Assembly: GCA_900540175.1 (NCBI GenBank)
Contig: UQFG01000007.1
Span: 1 to 64,000 of the forward strand
Source: an uncultured Mollicutes bacterium
GTDB lineage: Bacteria > Bacillota_I > Bacilli_A > Acholeplasmatales > Anaeroplasmataceae
DNA: 64,000 bases
Reading direction: 5' to 3'
A program made the translations under genes and the position numbers. The notes below the pieces were generated by a model. That model saw only the letters and a list, made by a program, of their open reading frames with translations. It did not search any database and was not told where the DNA came from. Positions 1-9,252 of this stretch are shown piece by piece; the first letter of the stretch is position 1, and each line of letters starts with the position of its first letter.

Positions 1-27
1 AGGGATTTATCTAACAAATAAATCCCT
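1..27 (-). terminator. Inverted repeat at window edge, possible terminator
   Basis: Two perfect 10-base arms (1-10 and 18-27, AGGGATTTAT/ATAAATCCCT) enclose a 7-base loop. It lies about 90 bases downstream of the MATE gene stop. On the minus strand the bases that would form the U-tract are outside the window, so it could be a terminator for the MATE gene or belong to the next gene. Confidence 0.4.
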
Positions 28-115
28 AAGTGTAAACTTTATTATTGCAATTTGCACAAGAAATAAAAAATTCCGAATTTTCCCAAATGAAAAAATCCAG
101 AACTTTTCATCAACT

Positions 116-1483
116 TCAATCGGTAATCAAATTTAGATACATCAGTTTTCTTTTCACTTTTCGATATACGACCAAATAACAAATCAAGTGAACCAATCCG
201 GTAACCAGCCAACTGATCGGATAAGAGATATACAAAATAAACAGCGTATGCTCGACTTGGAAAATCGTGTAAATCCAAATCAAACGGAACACACAAGCCC
301 CTAAAATAGACACAATCATCGGAACAATGGAATAGCCCAGTCCTCTTAAACCGCCGACCATTACATCCATGATTCCGCACAGAAAATACGTCGTGCAAAT
401 GATTTCCAACCGAATCATTCCGATATCGATCGCTTCCGGATTGGGGGTATAGATTCCCAGTAACGGGCGTCCGAATAGCAATACCAACCCACCGAATAAA
501 ACACCGGATACAATGGTGCACAACTGCGAATAAAGCAAAGCCTTTTTGCAGTTTTTGATCTTTCCGGCACCGTAATTTTGACTGGTAAAGGTAATGCAGG
601 CCTGATAAAACGAATTCATTCCCGCATAAACGAACCCCTCTAAATTGGCAGCTGCCGTATTGCCCGCCACAACGACACTCGTTTTAAAAGAATTGACGGC
701 GGACTGGATGAAAACATTGCTGACGGAAAACAAAGAGCCTTGAATACCGGCCGGAAGTCCGATCAAAATCATTTCACCCAAACATTTCCGATCCACTTTC
801 AGTTTTTTCAAATCCAAATGAACGATTCCTTTTCGTCTCATCAAAGAAAGAACGATCATAATACAGGAAATCGCTTGTGAAACGATCGTACCGATTGCCA
901 CACCGGCTACATCCAAATGAAACACCAAAACCAATAAAAAATTCAACCCGACGTTGGCAAGACCGGCAATACCCAAAAAATAAAGCGGTTTTTTGGTTTC
1001 TCCGACCGCCCGCAAAATAGCCGCACCGAAATTATACAACATATTGAAAATCATACCGCCGAAATAGATCTGCAAATAAAGCGTAGCCAAATCCAGCGAA
1101 TCTTCCGTCGTTCCCATTAGTTCCAACCAAATTCTGGCTGTGAAAATACCGAAAATCATTAAAAAAAGGCCAGCCAGAACCGAAAAAATAATGGCCGTAT
1201 GCACCAATTTTTCGACTTTTGAGGCATTTTTCTGCCCGATCGCTCTGGCAACCGCGACGTTGGCCCCGATGGAAACCCCCATAAATAGATTGATGATCAA
1301 ATTGGTTAACGATCCGGTCGAACCGACCGCCGCCAACGACTGGTCCCCGCAAAATTGACCGACTACCGCCAAATCGACCGCATTGTATAAAAGTTGCAGA
1401 ATGCTGCTTAAAATGACCGGTATGGTAAAAAGAATGATTTTTTTCAATAAATTACCGGATAGCATATCCATTTCTTTTTTCAT
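116..1483 (-). CDS. MATE family multidrug/Na+ antiporter
   Basis: A 455-residue inner-membrane protein with about twelve hydrophobic segments in two related halves, the usual size and layout of MATE exporters. The N-terminus (LFTIPVILSSILQLLYNAVDLAVVGQF) and the matching start of the second half (LIGLPAGIQGSLFSVSNVF) are typical of the family. MATE proteins use Na+ or H+ gradients to expel cationic drugs or metabolites; the substrate cannot be read from sequence. It is monocistronic: its own promoter lies at 1516-1544 and the neighbouring DUF3137 gene ends in a terminator just upstream. The ATG start follows a GGTGGGGAAG ribosome site. Confidence 0.9.
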   Translation of the reverse strand: MKKEMDMLSGNLLKKIILFTIPVILSSILQLLYNAVDLAVVGQFCGDQSLAAVGSTGSLTNLIINLFMGVSIGANVAVARAIGQKNASKVEKLVHTAIIFSVLAGLFLMIFGIFTARIWLELMGTTEDSLDLATLYLQIYFGGMIFNMLYNFGAAILRAVGETKKPLYFLGIAGLANVGLNFLLVLVFHLDVAGVAIGTIVSQAISCIMIVLSLMRRKGIVHLDLKKLKVDRKCLGEMILIGLPAGIQGSLFSVSNVFIQSAVNSFKTSVVVAGNTAAANLEGFVYAGMNSFYQACITFTSQNYGAGKIKNCKKALLYSQLCTIVSGVLFGGLVLLFGRPLLGIYTPNPEAIDIGMIRLEIICTTYFLCGIMDVMVGGLRGLGYSIVPMIVSILGACVFRLIWIYTIFQVEHTLFILYISYPISWLVTGLVHLICYLVVYRKVKRKLMYLNLITD

Positions 1484-1515
1484 GATACTTCCCCACCATT
1501 CGACAATACTTTTTT

Positions 1516-1544
1516 ATTATACGACCGATTAATAAAAACTTCAA
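1516..1544 (-). promoter_or_regulatory. Sigma-A promoter of the MATE gene
   Basis: TTGAAG (1539-1544), 17-base spacer, TATAAT (1516-1521), 33 bases upstream of the MATE start codon. Confidence 0.75.
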
Positions 1545-1551
1545 GTCATAA

Positions 1552-1575
1552 AAAAAACATCCGAAGATGTTTTTT
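1552..1575 (-). terminator. Terminator of the DUF3137 gene
   Basis: Arms 1552-1561 and 1566-1575 (GATG core, A/T flanks) with a TTCG tetraloop on the minus strand, followed by a U-run. It overlaps the stop codon of the upstream gene. Confidence 0.8.
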
Positions 1576-2485
1576 AAATACGAATATCTTTATTGAATTT
1601 ATCGCTGTCTAAATCAAATTCATTGATAATGGACGGCGCCAATAAAATTTCCGATCGAAACCGAGCCAATTGAGCCTGATCAATCGGTTTTCGAATATTG
1701 ACTTCCAGCGAATCTTTACTATCGTTGATCCAAACATAAAAACAATTATCCTGTAAAATAAAACACATTCCGCCGGAATACATTTTTTCCAATTCCAACA
1801 TTTTTTGGATCAATAGCGGGGTCAATACATAAAAGGCCTTTTCCTGATCGGAAGCATAGCATTTGAAGCGCTGGTTAAAATCAATGACTTCCGTTTCAAA
1901 CGAATCAAGTCCCAACCGATCGAAACCAGACGGCGCCTCATTGACGATCCTTAAGGCCATATCCAATTTCCGTTTCAACTGAATTTTGATGATTCGACCT
2001 TTAAAATAGGTTTGATACGAAACGACTTGTTGGCCTTTTGCCGTTCTTGTTACCACTCTTTGTTGCATCGTGTAATCGCAAATTTCAAAAGGAACATCCG
2101 CATAGACCGCTTGAATATAATCTTCCGAAGTAAAACGATCGGGACATCTGGCCACCCGCAGACGATTGATTTCATCGATCGCAATACCGCCGTTTCGCCG
2201 GTACACAGCCGAATTTCCCAATTCTTCTTTAATCATTTCTTCCACAACGGATGTTTTGAATTTTTTGGAAAATCGATTCACGGTCGATGTCGTAACACTA
2301 ATCAAAACGATCCCAATCAAAAACAGCATAAACGATAAAACAAACGACCATTCTCGTTGAAAGAAAAAGAAAAGAATCGCAACACCAATCAAAAGAACGG
2401 CCAATCCGTAACAAAGATTTTGTTTGGAAACAATCTTTTTCCGTTCTTCTTCCAATACCTGTAAATGACTCTTGTTTTGTTCCAC
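1574..2485 (-). CDS. DUF3137-like membrane protein
   Basis: A 303-residue protein with two adjacent hydrophobic segments (about residues 25-65: LAVLLIGVAILFFFF and FVLSFMLFLIGIVLISV) and a long soluble C-terminal domain. Length, topology and position next to lemA fit the DUF3137 family, whose members are often LemA neighbours; the biochemical function is unknown. The start is GTG at 2483-2485, five to six bases after a GGGGTGA ribosome site. No clear promoter precedes it, only the lemA terminator, so expression probably depends on read-through from lemA. Confidence 0.65.
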   Translation of the reverse strand: MEQNKSHLQVLEEERKKIVSKQNLCYGLAVLLIGVAILFFFFQREWSFVLSFMLFLIGIVLISVTTSTVNRFSKKFKTSVVEEMIKEELGNSAVYRRNGGIAIDEINRLRVARCPDRFTSEDYIQAVYADVPFEICDYTMQQRVVTRTAKGQQVVSYQTYFKGRIIKIQLKRKLDMALRIVNEAPSGFDRLGLDSFETEVIDFNQRFKCYASDQEKAFYVLTPLLIQKMLELEKMYSGGMCFILQDNCFYVWINDSKDSLEVNIRKPIDQAQLARFRSEILLAPSIINEFDLDSDKFNKDIRI

Positions 2486-2511
2486 CTAATTCACCCCTAT
2501 CCATTTTAAGA

Positions 2512-2540
2512 AAAAAGAGATTTTTGCCAAATCTCTTTTT
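2512..2540 (-). terminator. Terminator between lemA and the DUF3137 gene
   Basis: Perfect 12-base arms (2512-2523, 2529-2540) with a 5-base loop and a U-rich right arm. It sits between two genes that otherwise look like one operon, so it may attenuate rather than fully stop transcription. Confidence 0.8.
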
Positions 2541-2547
2541 CTAACCG

Positions 2548-3126
2548 TTAAAATTCCATTTTTACATCTTGTTTTTTAGATTCTTCGGCTTCAAAATAAT
2601 CTTTTTTCGCAAACTTAGCGCCCGCTACCAAAGAACCCGGAAATTGTAAAATCGCCTTATTGAACGCAGAAACATTGGCATTGAAATTGCTTCTGGCCGC
2701 TTGTAAGTTTTCTTCTACTTCCTGAATAGACTGTTGTAAATTATTGAACATTCCGTCGGCTTTTAATTCCGGATAGCGTTCGACAATCACATTCAGTTGT
2801 TTGGCAACAGCGGACATTTGATCGTTGAATTCGGCTTTTTCCTTCAAGGATGCGTTAACACCCGGATTCCGCATTTGAATCACGTCGATCAAGGTTTCCT
2901 TTTCATGTTTGGCATAACCTTTTGTCGAGTCCAACATCTTGGTAAGCAGATCAAACCGTTTGGTTAAATAAACATCGATTCTTGATTCGGAATTTTGAAC
3001 ATCCTGTTCCATCCGAATAAACTTATTTCTTGTGCTGATATACCAAGAAACGATGCCGACCACAATCAAAACGATCACGACCGCAATAACGATACCGATC
3101 AAAGCTCCCGTACTGATTAAAAACAT
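2548..3126 (-). CDS. lemA: LemA family protein
   Basis: A 192-residue protein with one N-terminal membrane anchor (residues about 8-28, IGIVIAVVIVLIVVGIVSWY) followed by a helical domain. The phrases RNKFIRMEQDVQNSESRIDVYLTKRFDLL and FNANVSAFNKAILQFPGSL are hallmarks of LemA. LemA proteins are membrane-anchored coiled bundles of unknown molecular role that commonly occur with DUF3137 or TPM-domain proteins, as here. Strong ribosome site GGAGGTG and its own promoter at 3160-3188. Confidence 0.93.
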   Translation of the reverse strand: MFLISTGALIGIVIAVVIVLIVVGIVSWYISTRNKFIRMEQDVQNSESRIDVYLTKRFDLLTKMLDSTKGYAKHEKETLIDVIQMRNPGVNASLKEKAEFNDQMSAVAKQLNVIVERYPELKADGMFNNLQQSIQEVEENLQAARSNFNANVSAFNKAILQFPGSLVAGAKFAKKDYFEAEESKKQDVKMEF

Positions 3127-3159
3127 CTTCGCACCTCCATCTAATCCTTCTTTTTCTTA

Positions 3160-3188
3160 ATTATAACGTAATTTTCGTTCGTTTACAA
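3160..3188 (-). promoter_or_regulatory. Sigma-A promoter of lemA
   Basis: TTGTAA (3183-3188), 17 bases, TATAAT (3160-3165). The -35 lies directly beside the metK stop codon and no metK terminator is visible, so metK transcripts may also run into lemA. Confidence 0.75.
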
Positions 3189-3191
3189 TCT

Positions 3192-4349
3192 TTATTTTAA
3201 CAATAAACGACGTAATTCGTCCACTTTATCCAACCGTTCCCACGGTAAATCCAAATCCGATCGACCGAAATGACCGTAACTGGCCGTTTGCAGATAAATC
3301 GGCCGTTTCAAATCAAGCATTTCGATGATCCCTTTGGGGGTCAGTTTAAACGTCTTGCGAACCGCCGCAACCAACGCTTCTTCATCAACGGATGAGGTAT
3401 GGAACGTATCGACCAAAACGGAAGTCGGTTCGGCCACGCCGATCGCATAGGAAAGTTGAATTTGGCATTTTCGACATAAACCGGCAGCCACTAAATTTTT
3501 GGCAATATACCGGGCCATATAACTGGCACTCCGATCGACTTTGGAAGGGTCTTTGCCGGAAAAAGCCCCACCGCCGTGACAAGCGGCCCCACCGTACGTA
3601 TCGACGATGATTTTCCGTCCCGTAAGACCGGAATCCCCTGCCGGACCGCCAATGACGAAACGCCCCGTCGGATTGAACAGATAGTTGGTTTTTTCATCGA
3701 CCAGCGAAGCAGGAACGACCGCATCCACCACTTCTTTTTTTAAATCGGCAGCCAACACGTCCATATCCACTTCCGGTGCATGTTGCGTCGAAATCAAAAT
3801 CGTATCCAGACGTAAAACGTGTCCGTTATCATCATATTCAACCGTGACCTGAGTTTTACCATCTGGGCGTAAATAAGGTAAAATTTCTTTTTTGCGCACA
3901 TCGGCAAGCCGTTTGGCCAGTTTATGAGCCAGCGTAATAGCTAGCGGCATATATTCTTCGGTTTCATCACACGCATAACCGAACATCATGCCCTGATCGC
4001 CTGCACCTTGTTCATGATCGGTTGTTTCATCCACCCCAAGCGCAATATCCGCAGATTGCGGATCGATGGCCGACAAAACCGCCAAGTTTTCGGCATCAAA
4101 TCCGTATTTTCCTCTGGTATAGCCGATCCGTTGAACCTGTTGTCGGACGATTTTCTGTAAATCGACATAATGGTCGGTCGTAATTTCGCCAAATACCATC
4201 ACCAGACCGGTTGTGCAAATCGTTTCGCAGGCAACACGGGCGTTGGGATCATGAGCCAAAATATCATCTAAAATCGCATCGGAAATCGCATCGGCGATTT
4301 TATCCGGATGACCTTCTGTTACCGATTCGGATGTAAACAAACGTTTCAT
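3192..4349 (-). CDS. metK: S-adenosylmethionine synthetase
   Basis: A 385-residue cytoplasmic enzyme making S-adenosylmethionine from methionine and ATP. It starts [28 protein letters not shown], the N-terminal ATP/methionine site, and carries the conserved [12 protein letters not shown] loop and [17 protein letters not shown] phosphate-binding segment; length is normal. Its ATG overlaps the stop of the TSCPD gene (ATGA at 4346-4349) and its ribosome site GGAGGT lies inside that gene, so it is translationally coupled. It is the last gene of the priA-fmt operon, which is headed by a SAM riboswitch 4.9 kb upstream: plausible end-product control of metK. Confidence 0.98.
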   Translation of the reverse strand: MKRLFTSESVTEGHPDKIADAISDAILDDILAHDPNARVACETICTTGLVMVFGEITTDHYVDLQKIVRQQVQRIGYTRGKYGFDAENLAVLSAIDPQSADIALGVDETTDHEQGAGDQGMMFGYACDETEEYMPLAITLAHKLAKRLADVRKKEILPYLRPDGKTQVTVEYDDNGHVLRLDTILISTQHAPEVDMDVLAADLKKEVVDAVVPASLVDEKTNYLFNPTGRFVIGGPAGDSGLTGRKIIVDTYGGAACHGGGAFSGKDPSKVDRSASYMARYIAKNLVAAGLCRKCQIQLSYAIGVAEPTSVLVDTFHTSSVDEEALVAAVRKTFKLTPKGIIEMLDLKRPIYLQTASYGHFGRSDLDLPWERLDKVDELRRLLLK

Positions 4350-4597
4350 TTTAAAACCTCCTCAATCGCCCGTGCCAACTGATCGGCACAAGACGTTTTC
4401 CGCATCCCGCAACAATTTCCACGCAAAGTTTGGGCAATTTCGGTCGCTTTTTTTCCTTCAACCAGCAAACCGATGGCTTTTAAATTACCGTTGCAGCCGC
4501 CTTCAAACGAAACATGGTGCAATTTTCCTTCTTCATCCAATTCAAAATGGATGCGTCTTGAACAGACTCCCTGTGTCTGATACTCATAATTTTTCAT
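4346..4597 (-). CDS. TSCPD domain protein
   Basis: An 83-residue protein made almost entirely of a TSCPD domain, named after a motif seen here as [11 protein letters not shown] near the C-terminus. Cysteines at CSRRI, GGCNGN, GNCCGM and TSC suggest metal binding. The domain also forms the C-terminus of some B12-dependent ribonucleotide reductases; stand-alone versions like this (the TIGR03905-type family) are common in Firmicutes and uncharacterised. It overlaps metK by four bases and follows the HD-GYP-like gene by 12 bases. Confidence 0.85.
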   Translation of the reverse strand: MKNYEYQTQGVCSRRIHFELDEEGKLHHVSFEGGCNGNLKAIGLLVEGKKATEIAQTLRGNCCGMRKTSCADQLARAIEEVLK

Positions 4598-4609
4598 TAT
4601 TTTTCCTCC

Positions 4610-5893
4610 TTAAATTTCATCATAGATTTTTTCGAATTCATCTTGAAACCGTACAAACCGGTCAAACACCGTCGCATCAAAATAAAGTCGAAATTGTTCG
4701 AGAATATACTGCATGGACAGTTTGTGATTGTAGGCTTTTTTATACGACTTGACGCTGCGCATCGTCGCATACAGTTCGCAAATCAAAATGATCTGCGAAG
4801 AAATTTCCGACTGGATTTTTTTCATTCGTTCGATGAATTCATCCGTATTGCTTCCTTCAAACGTGGCTCGAATGATTTCTTCTGCTTTGCGTTCTAGCTG
4901 AAGACGGGAAATGATCACGCTGCCCAAACTGGTTTGTTTACGCAAAATTTCAAACTGTTCGTCATCGCCGGTGATTTGATCTTTTTCAAAATGGATTTTT
5001 TCTTGAATATGAATCTCGGCAAACCGGCCGATCGTTTCGACTTCTTCAATCGGCAATCCCATCAAAGAAGCCAATTTGGAAGCCATTTCGGCAATCAAAT
5101 GGATCGTATGGATATCTTCTTCGCTCCTTGAATTTTCCGAAAGGGTCACATCGAAAATCTTCGTCACGACGTTGGTAAAATCTTCCTGAACTTCCCGCCG
5201 TTTCATCAATTCTCTTTTACGTTCTTCCTGCATGTAGCCGCTCATTGCCACACTGGCATAAAGCACCAGCATGAAGACACATAAAAGAACCGTCCGAATC
5301 AAAATATCTTTAAATTCGGCACTGCCGAAAAAATGCTGAAAAAACAACGCGATGTCTTTGGCTTCTTCGGAAAATAAGATGTTGTAAGTTACGGTAAAAT
5401 GTAAAATCGTAACCAACACCAAGACCCATTGACAGACGACTTTAAGCATTTTTTTATTCTGATAAAACGCAACCACGGCCAACGAATAATAAATCAAAAT
5501 ATAGCCGCATTCTTGTAAAAAAACAAGACTTCCGCTTTTTAATTTGAAGTACATGATAATCGAAGACAAAAACATATAAAAACTGGCAATATACATGCCT
5601 ACCGTCTGCGTCATTTGATCGTGGACGTCTTTATTGATGGTCTTTTTCAAACCGTGGTTGACAATGAACGTAAGCGGAAACATCAGTACCGTAAGCAACC
5701 AGTTGGATTTTTCACCGAAAGACAAAATCGTAAAAATCAACGTATAAATCAAGTTCGATACGAAAATGATGTTTTTGATCACCACATTCTTGCGGTATAA
5801 AACCTGACAGTCGTCGGTGATATCGATGCCGCTTTCAAAGCCGAACATATTATCGAAAAAACGATTGTTTTTTATCTTGTTTTTCAACGACAA
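4610..5893 (-). CDS. Membrane protein with degenerate HD-GYP domain
   Basis: A 427-residue protein. Residues about 30-220 hold six hydrophobic segments; after a charged linker (about 223-240) the remainder follows the helix order of an HD-GYP phosphodiesterase. The metal ligands are lost: where the family has LLHDIGKI this protein has RFAEIHIQEKI, and the HHE and GYP motifs are absent, although the closing pattern (ICELYATMRSVKSYKKAY, then YFDATVFDRFVRF) still matches ADVFDALTSDRPYRKA...FDP. It therefore looks like a catalytically dead, membrane-bound sensor or scaffold. The start is TTG (5891-5893) after GGTGGTGA; an upstream TATAAT suggests a possible internal promoter. Domain assignment is my inference from pattern. 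Confidence 0.6.
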   Translation of the reverse strand: MSLKNKIKNNRFFDNMFGFESGIDITDDCQVLYRKNVVIKNIIFVSNLIYTLIFTILSFGEKSNWLLTVLMFPLTFIVNHGLKKTINKDVHDQMTQTVGMYIASFYMFLSSIIMYFKLKSGSLVFLQECGYILIYYSLAVVAFYQNKKMLKVVCQWVLVLVTILHFTVTYNILFSEEAKDIALFFQHFFGSAEFKDILIRTVLLCVFMLVLYASVAMSGYMQEERKRELMKRREVQEDFTNVVTKIFDVTLSENSRSEEDIHTIHLIAEMASKLASLMGLPIEEVETIGRFAEIHIQEKIHFEKDQITGDDEQFEILRKQTSLGSVIISRLQLERKAEEIIRATFEGSNTDEFIERMKKIQSEISSQIILICELYATMRSVKSYKKAYNHKLSMQYILEQFRLYFDATVFDRFVRFQDEFEKIYDEI

Positions 5894-5932
5894 ACTATCA
5901 CCACCCGAAAATCAATTTATTATAGCATAACT

Positions 5933-6859
5933 CTACAAAAGAATAAATTGTACGACATCATTTTCTTTTAAAATTTTTTGGCCGTTGACAAAATCTTTTC
6001 CGCTGACGATTTTTTTACCCGGAACAAGAAGCGATTTTAGTACCACCGCTTGATCCTTGGTTTTGATTTTAATTTGTTTTTGAAGCGATAAAACCGTCCC
6101 CGGCACACAAGACGAATCATCTTCTGCCGCCTCCGCCGCAAAAACTTTGATTTTGAGATTGTTTACAACAAAATAAGCCCCCGGTTCCATCGCCAAACCC
6201 GCAATTTGTCGGATCACTTCCAACGAAGAACGATTGAAATCGATTTGTTCTTCTTCTTTGCGAATGTTGGGTGCAAAGGTCACTTCTTCTTCGTTTTGTT
6301 CGGTTCCTTTTAATTTCCCGGAAACGATATCTTCCAAATTCGCCAACAGCAAATCCCTGCCCAACAACGATAATTTTTCAAACATCGACGTGGCATTGTC
6401 GCTTTCGGTAATCGGACATTCTGCTTTCGCATACATCGATCCCGCATCCATCTTTTTGACCATTTCCATAATCGTCACACCGGTTTTTTCATCCAAATTC
6501 ATAATACTGCGCTGAATGGGAGCACCGCCTCTATATTTCGGCAACAGCGAACCATGCACATTCAAACACTTTTTAAAGTGATTCAAAACCTTACTTGGTA
6601 TAAACTGACCGTAAGCCGCCGTGATCAAAACATCGGCACCACTCGATAGGATCACCTCGTAATCCGTACTGACTTTTTCCGGCTGAAAACAAGGAATATT
6701 CAACCGATCGGCACACGCATGCACCGGGGTCGGAAGCAACTGATTTTTCTTTTTAAGACGATCCGGCTGACTGACGACCAAGACCACCTCATACCGTTCG
6801 GCCAAAGCCTCTAAAATCGGTACGGCAAAAAGGGGAGTCCCCATAAAAACGATTTTCAT
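5933..6859 (-). CDS. fmt: Methionyl-tRNA formyltransferase
   Basis: A 308-residue cytoplasmic enzyme that formylates the initiator Met-tRNA using 10-formyltetrahydrofolate. The N-terminus MKIVFMGTPLFAVPILEAL and the catalytic region HGSLLPKYRGGAPIQ (Asn-His-Asp type site, with DAG further on in KKMDAGSM) are diagnostic, and a C-terminal OB-like domain follows. It starts 5 bases after priA, the common Firmicutes order priA-fmt, and belongs to the SAM-riboswitch operon. Confidence 0.97.
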   Translation of the reverse strand: MKIVFMGTPLFAVPILEALAERYEVVLVVSQPDRLKKKNQLLPTPVHACADRLNIPCFQPEKVSTDYEVILSSGADVLITAAYGQFIPSKVLNHFKKCLNVHGSLLPKYRGGAPIQRSIMNLDEKTGVTIMEMVKKMDAGSMYAKAECPITESDNATSMFEKLSLLGRDLLLANLEDIVSGKLKGTEQNEEEVTFAPNIRKEEEQIDFNRSSLEVIRQIAGLAMEPGAYFVVNNLKIKVFAAEAAEDDSSCVPGTVLSLQKQIKIKTKDQAVVLKSLLVPGKKIVSGKDFVNGQKILKENDVVQFILL

Positions 6860-6863
6860 ATCA

Positions 6864-9188
6864 TCACATCCTTACAATTTTAATATCCACCGCTTGATTG
6901 TTTTGATAAAGCGGATAAATTTCTTTTAATTGATCCAACACCCGTTCATCTTCCGTTTGGATTTGAACCGTATAGCGGTACTTGTCGGCCTGTTTGAAAG
7001 GAAGGGCTTCGGCCGGGCCTAAAATAAGACACTTACCGCCCTGTTTTTTTAACGTATATAGGACGTGTTGGGCCTCCTGATAAGCCACTTGCCGATCGGA
7101 AGAAGACAGATAAATGCAATAAGCCTTTGAAAAAGGCGGCATATGCGTCCATTTGCGGACGGCGATTTCTTTTTGATAAAAAGCCTCGTAATCGTGCTTG
7201 GCGGAAAGTTGAATGACATAGTGATCCGGCGAATACGTCTGAATGATGACTTCGCCTTCTTTTTTTCCGCGCCCACACCGGCCGGCAACCTGTTCAATCA
7301 AATTAAATGCCGTTGCCGTCGCATCATAACTGGGGTAATGCAGCGCCAAATCCGCATTGACGATTCCGACTAAAGTCACATTTAGAAAATCCAATCCTTT
7401 GGCGATCATTTGCGTTCCGACTAAAATATCGGCCTGATGCCTGTGAAACTGTTCAAACGCCGCATCGTAATCCGCTTTGGTCTTGGTTGTATCCAAATCG
7501 ACCCGTAAAACCGTCGCTTCCGGCAGCAACCGCTCGATTTCTTCCAATACTTTTTGCGTCCCGCTGCCCACATACCGAATTTTGTCGCTGCCGCAGGAAG
7601 GACAGACGGAAACGTTGTTTTGCCGATACCCGCAGTGATGGCATTTTAAAACATTCCCCACATGATACGTCAAAGACGAATCGCAATGCGGACACAATAA
7701 GACTTTCCCGCAGTTTCGGCACATAACAAATGAGGCGTATCCCCGACGGTTCAAAAACAAAATCGCCTGTTCTTTTTTTCGATAACACGTTTTTAATTTT
7801 TCCTGCAATAAAGACGAAAACACGCTGTTATTTTTTTGTTTTAATTCCTCCGTCATCGAAACGATATGGCACGTCGGCAACGGTTGATTGCCAATTCGAT
7901 GAGGCAATCTCAAAAGCGTGTACTCCTGTTTTTTGGCACGATAATAATCGACGATATCCGGCGTTGCGCTACCGAAGACAACCGGACATGCATGCGTCTT
8001 TCCCCGTTTTACAGCCAGTTCTTTGGCGTCGTATCTGGGACTGTTTTCCTGACGATACGTTTTTTCATGGGCCTCGTCGATGATGATGATTCCCAGATTT
8101 TTAAGCGGTGCGAAAACAGCCGAACGGGCACCGATCACAATTTTGACCTGCTCATCGATGATTTTTTTCCATGCACTGTATTTTTCAAAAACCGACAATC
8201 TGGAATGCATGATCGCCACATCGCTTTGAAAGCGGGCTTTAAACAGTTTGGTAATCTGCGGTGTCAAAGCGATTTCCGGTACCAACAACAACGCCGTCTT
8301 GCCTTTTTTCAAAACGTCATCGATCCATTTCATATAGACTTCCGTTTTCCCGCTTCCGGTAACACCGAAAAGAAGATACACCCGATGTTGATCGAAAGAA
8401 AGTTCGTGGTAAACGGCTTCTTGTTCGGCCGAAAAAGGCGGAAAAGACGATTTGGGAACCGTGGTTTCTTCTTCGTACAGATACTCTTTTTCTTCGCACC
8501 CCAAGACATTGTTTTGCAGAAGGGTCATAACGGCATTTTTGGAAAAACCGCTTTCTTCTACCAGCAAACTCAATTCCACCGGTTCGCCGATTTCAAGCAG
8601 ATAATCCAAAATCATTTGTTGTTGTTTGCTTTTAAGCGGCTTTGTTTCATCGAGAACGTAAATCCATTTTTGAATGCTTTTGCGCCGCACTTGCTTGATT
8701 TTCGTATCCAAAATCAACAGCCCTTCTTTGGCCGCCTGATAAACGACGAGGGCATCCTTTGGCAACAGACCTTCTAACGAAATCTCTTTTCTTTTTTTAA
8801 AAAGACGTTGCACCGACTCAGGCAGCAAAACCCCTTCTTTGATTTTGGCTATTTTTCGGTAATGAATACGCAACGCCTGCGGCAACATCGTTTTCAAACA
8901 CGACGAATAGTAGGAAAAGTTTTCTTCGGCCATCTGTTTGGCCAGTTCAATGAATTCTTCGTTTAAAACCGGGAAAACATCGATGACATCGCCGATCGGC
9001 TTTAACGTCTTTTTATACTCGCTTTTTTCTTTTAAAGCGACGACAAAAGCCGCAACGATTCGAGCTCCGAAGACAACGCGCACTCGGCAACCGATCTTGA
9101 CCACCGGCTCTAAATGCTCGGGAACCGTATAATCAAAACTGCGATTGACTTGCTTGGCATCAATATCGACGATAACGCTTGCGATCAT
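6864..9188 (-). CDS. priA: Primosomal protein N' (PriA helicase)
   Basis: A 774-residue replication-restart helicase. It has the N-terminal DNA-fork binding domain, Walker A GVTGSGKTEVYM (about residue 275), a DEAH box (IIIDEAHEKTYRQ), and eight zinc-ligand cysteines in CRNCGKVLLCPHC and CHHCGYRQNNVSVCPSCG, then helicase motifs V-VI (GTQMIAKGLDF, EQVAGRCGRG). PriA reloads DnaB at stalled forks. It is the first gene behind the SAM riboswitch; the AGGAGGGAAG ribosome site lies just past the riboswitch terminator. Confidence 0.98.
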   Translation of the reverse strand: MIASVIVDIDAKQVNRSFDYTVPEHLEPVVKIGCRVRVVFGARIVAAFVVALKEKSEYKKTLKPIGDVIDVFPVLNEEFIELAKQMAEENFSYYSSCLKTMLPQALRIHYRKIAKIKEGVLLPESVQRLFKKRKEISLEGLLPKDALVVYQAAKEGLLILDTKIKQVRRKSIQKWIYVLDETKPLKSKQQQMILDYLLEIGEPVELSLLVEESGFSKNAVMTLLQNNVLGCEEKEYLYEEETTVPKSSFPPFSAEQEAVYHELSFDQHRVYLLFGVTGSGKTEVYMKWIDDVLKKGKTALLLVPEIALTPQITKLFKARFQSDVAIMHSRLSVFEKYSAWKKIIDEQVKIVIGARSAVFAPLKNLGIIIIDEAHEKTYRQENSPRYDAKELAVKRGKTHACPVVFGSATPDIVDYYRAKKQEYTLLRLPHRIGNQPLPTCHIVSMTEELKQKNNSVFSSLLQEKLKTCYRKKEQAILFLNRRGYASFVMCRNCGKVLLCPHCDSSLTYHVGNVLKCHHCGYRQNNVSVCPSCGSDKIRYVGSGTQKVLEEIERLLPEATVLRVDLDTTKTKADYDAAFEQFHRHQADILVGTQMIAKGLDFLNVTLVGIVNADLALHYPSYDATATAFNLIEQVAGRCGRGKKEGEVIIQTYSPDHYVIQLSAKHDYEAFYQKEIAVRKWTHMPPFSKAYCIYLSSSDRQVAYQEAQHVLYTLKKQGGKCLILGPAEALPFKQADKYRYTVQIQTEDERVLDQLKEIYPLYQNNQAVDIKIVRM

Positions 9189-9213
9189 TGTCTTCCCTCC
9201 TTTTTCAAATGAA

Positions 9214-9239
9214 AAACCATCTTACTGGAAAGATGGTTT
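9214..9239 (-). terminator. Riboswitch-controlled terminator before priA
   Basis: Perfect 10-base arms (9214-9223 and 9230-9239, AAACCATCTT/AAGATGGTTT) with a 6-base loop and a U-run on the minus-strand transcript, placed between the SAM aptamer and the priA ribosome site. It is the likely expression platform, and would also stop read-through from the folT-like gene, which has no terminator of its own. Confidence 0.85.
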
Positions 9240-9252
9240 CTTGGTTTTAAGA

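Noticed and set aside
7866..8777. A 303-codon open frame on the plus strand inside priA
   Set aside because: It is the antisense shadow of the intact priA gene, low in complexity and without ribosome site.
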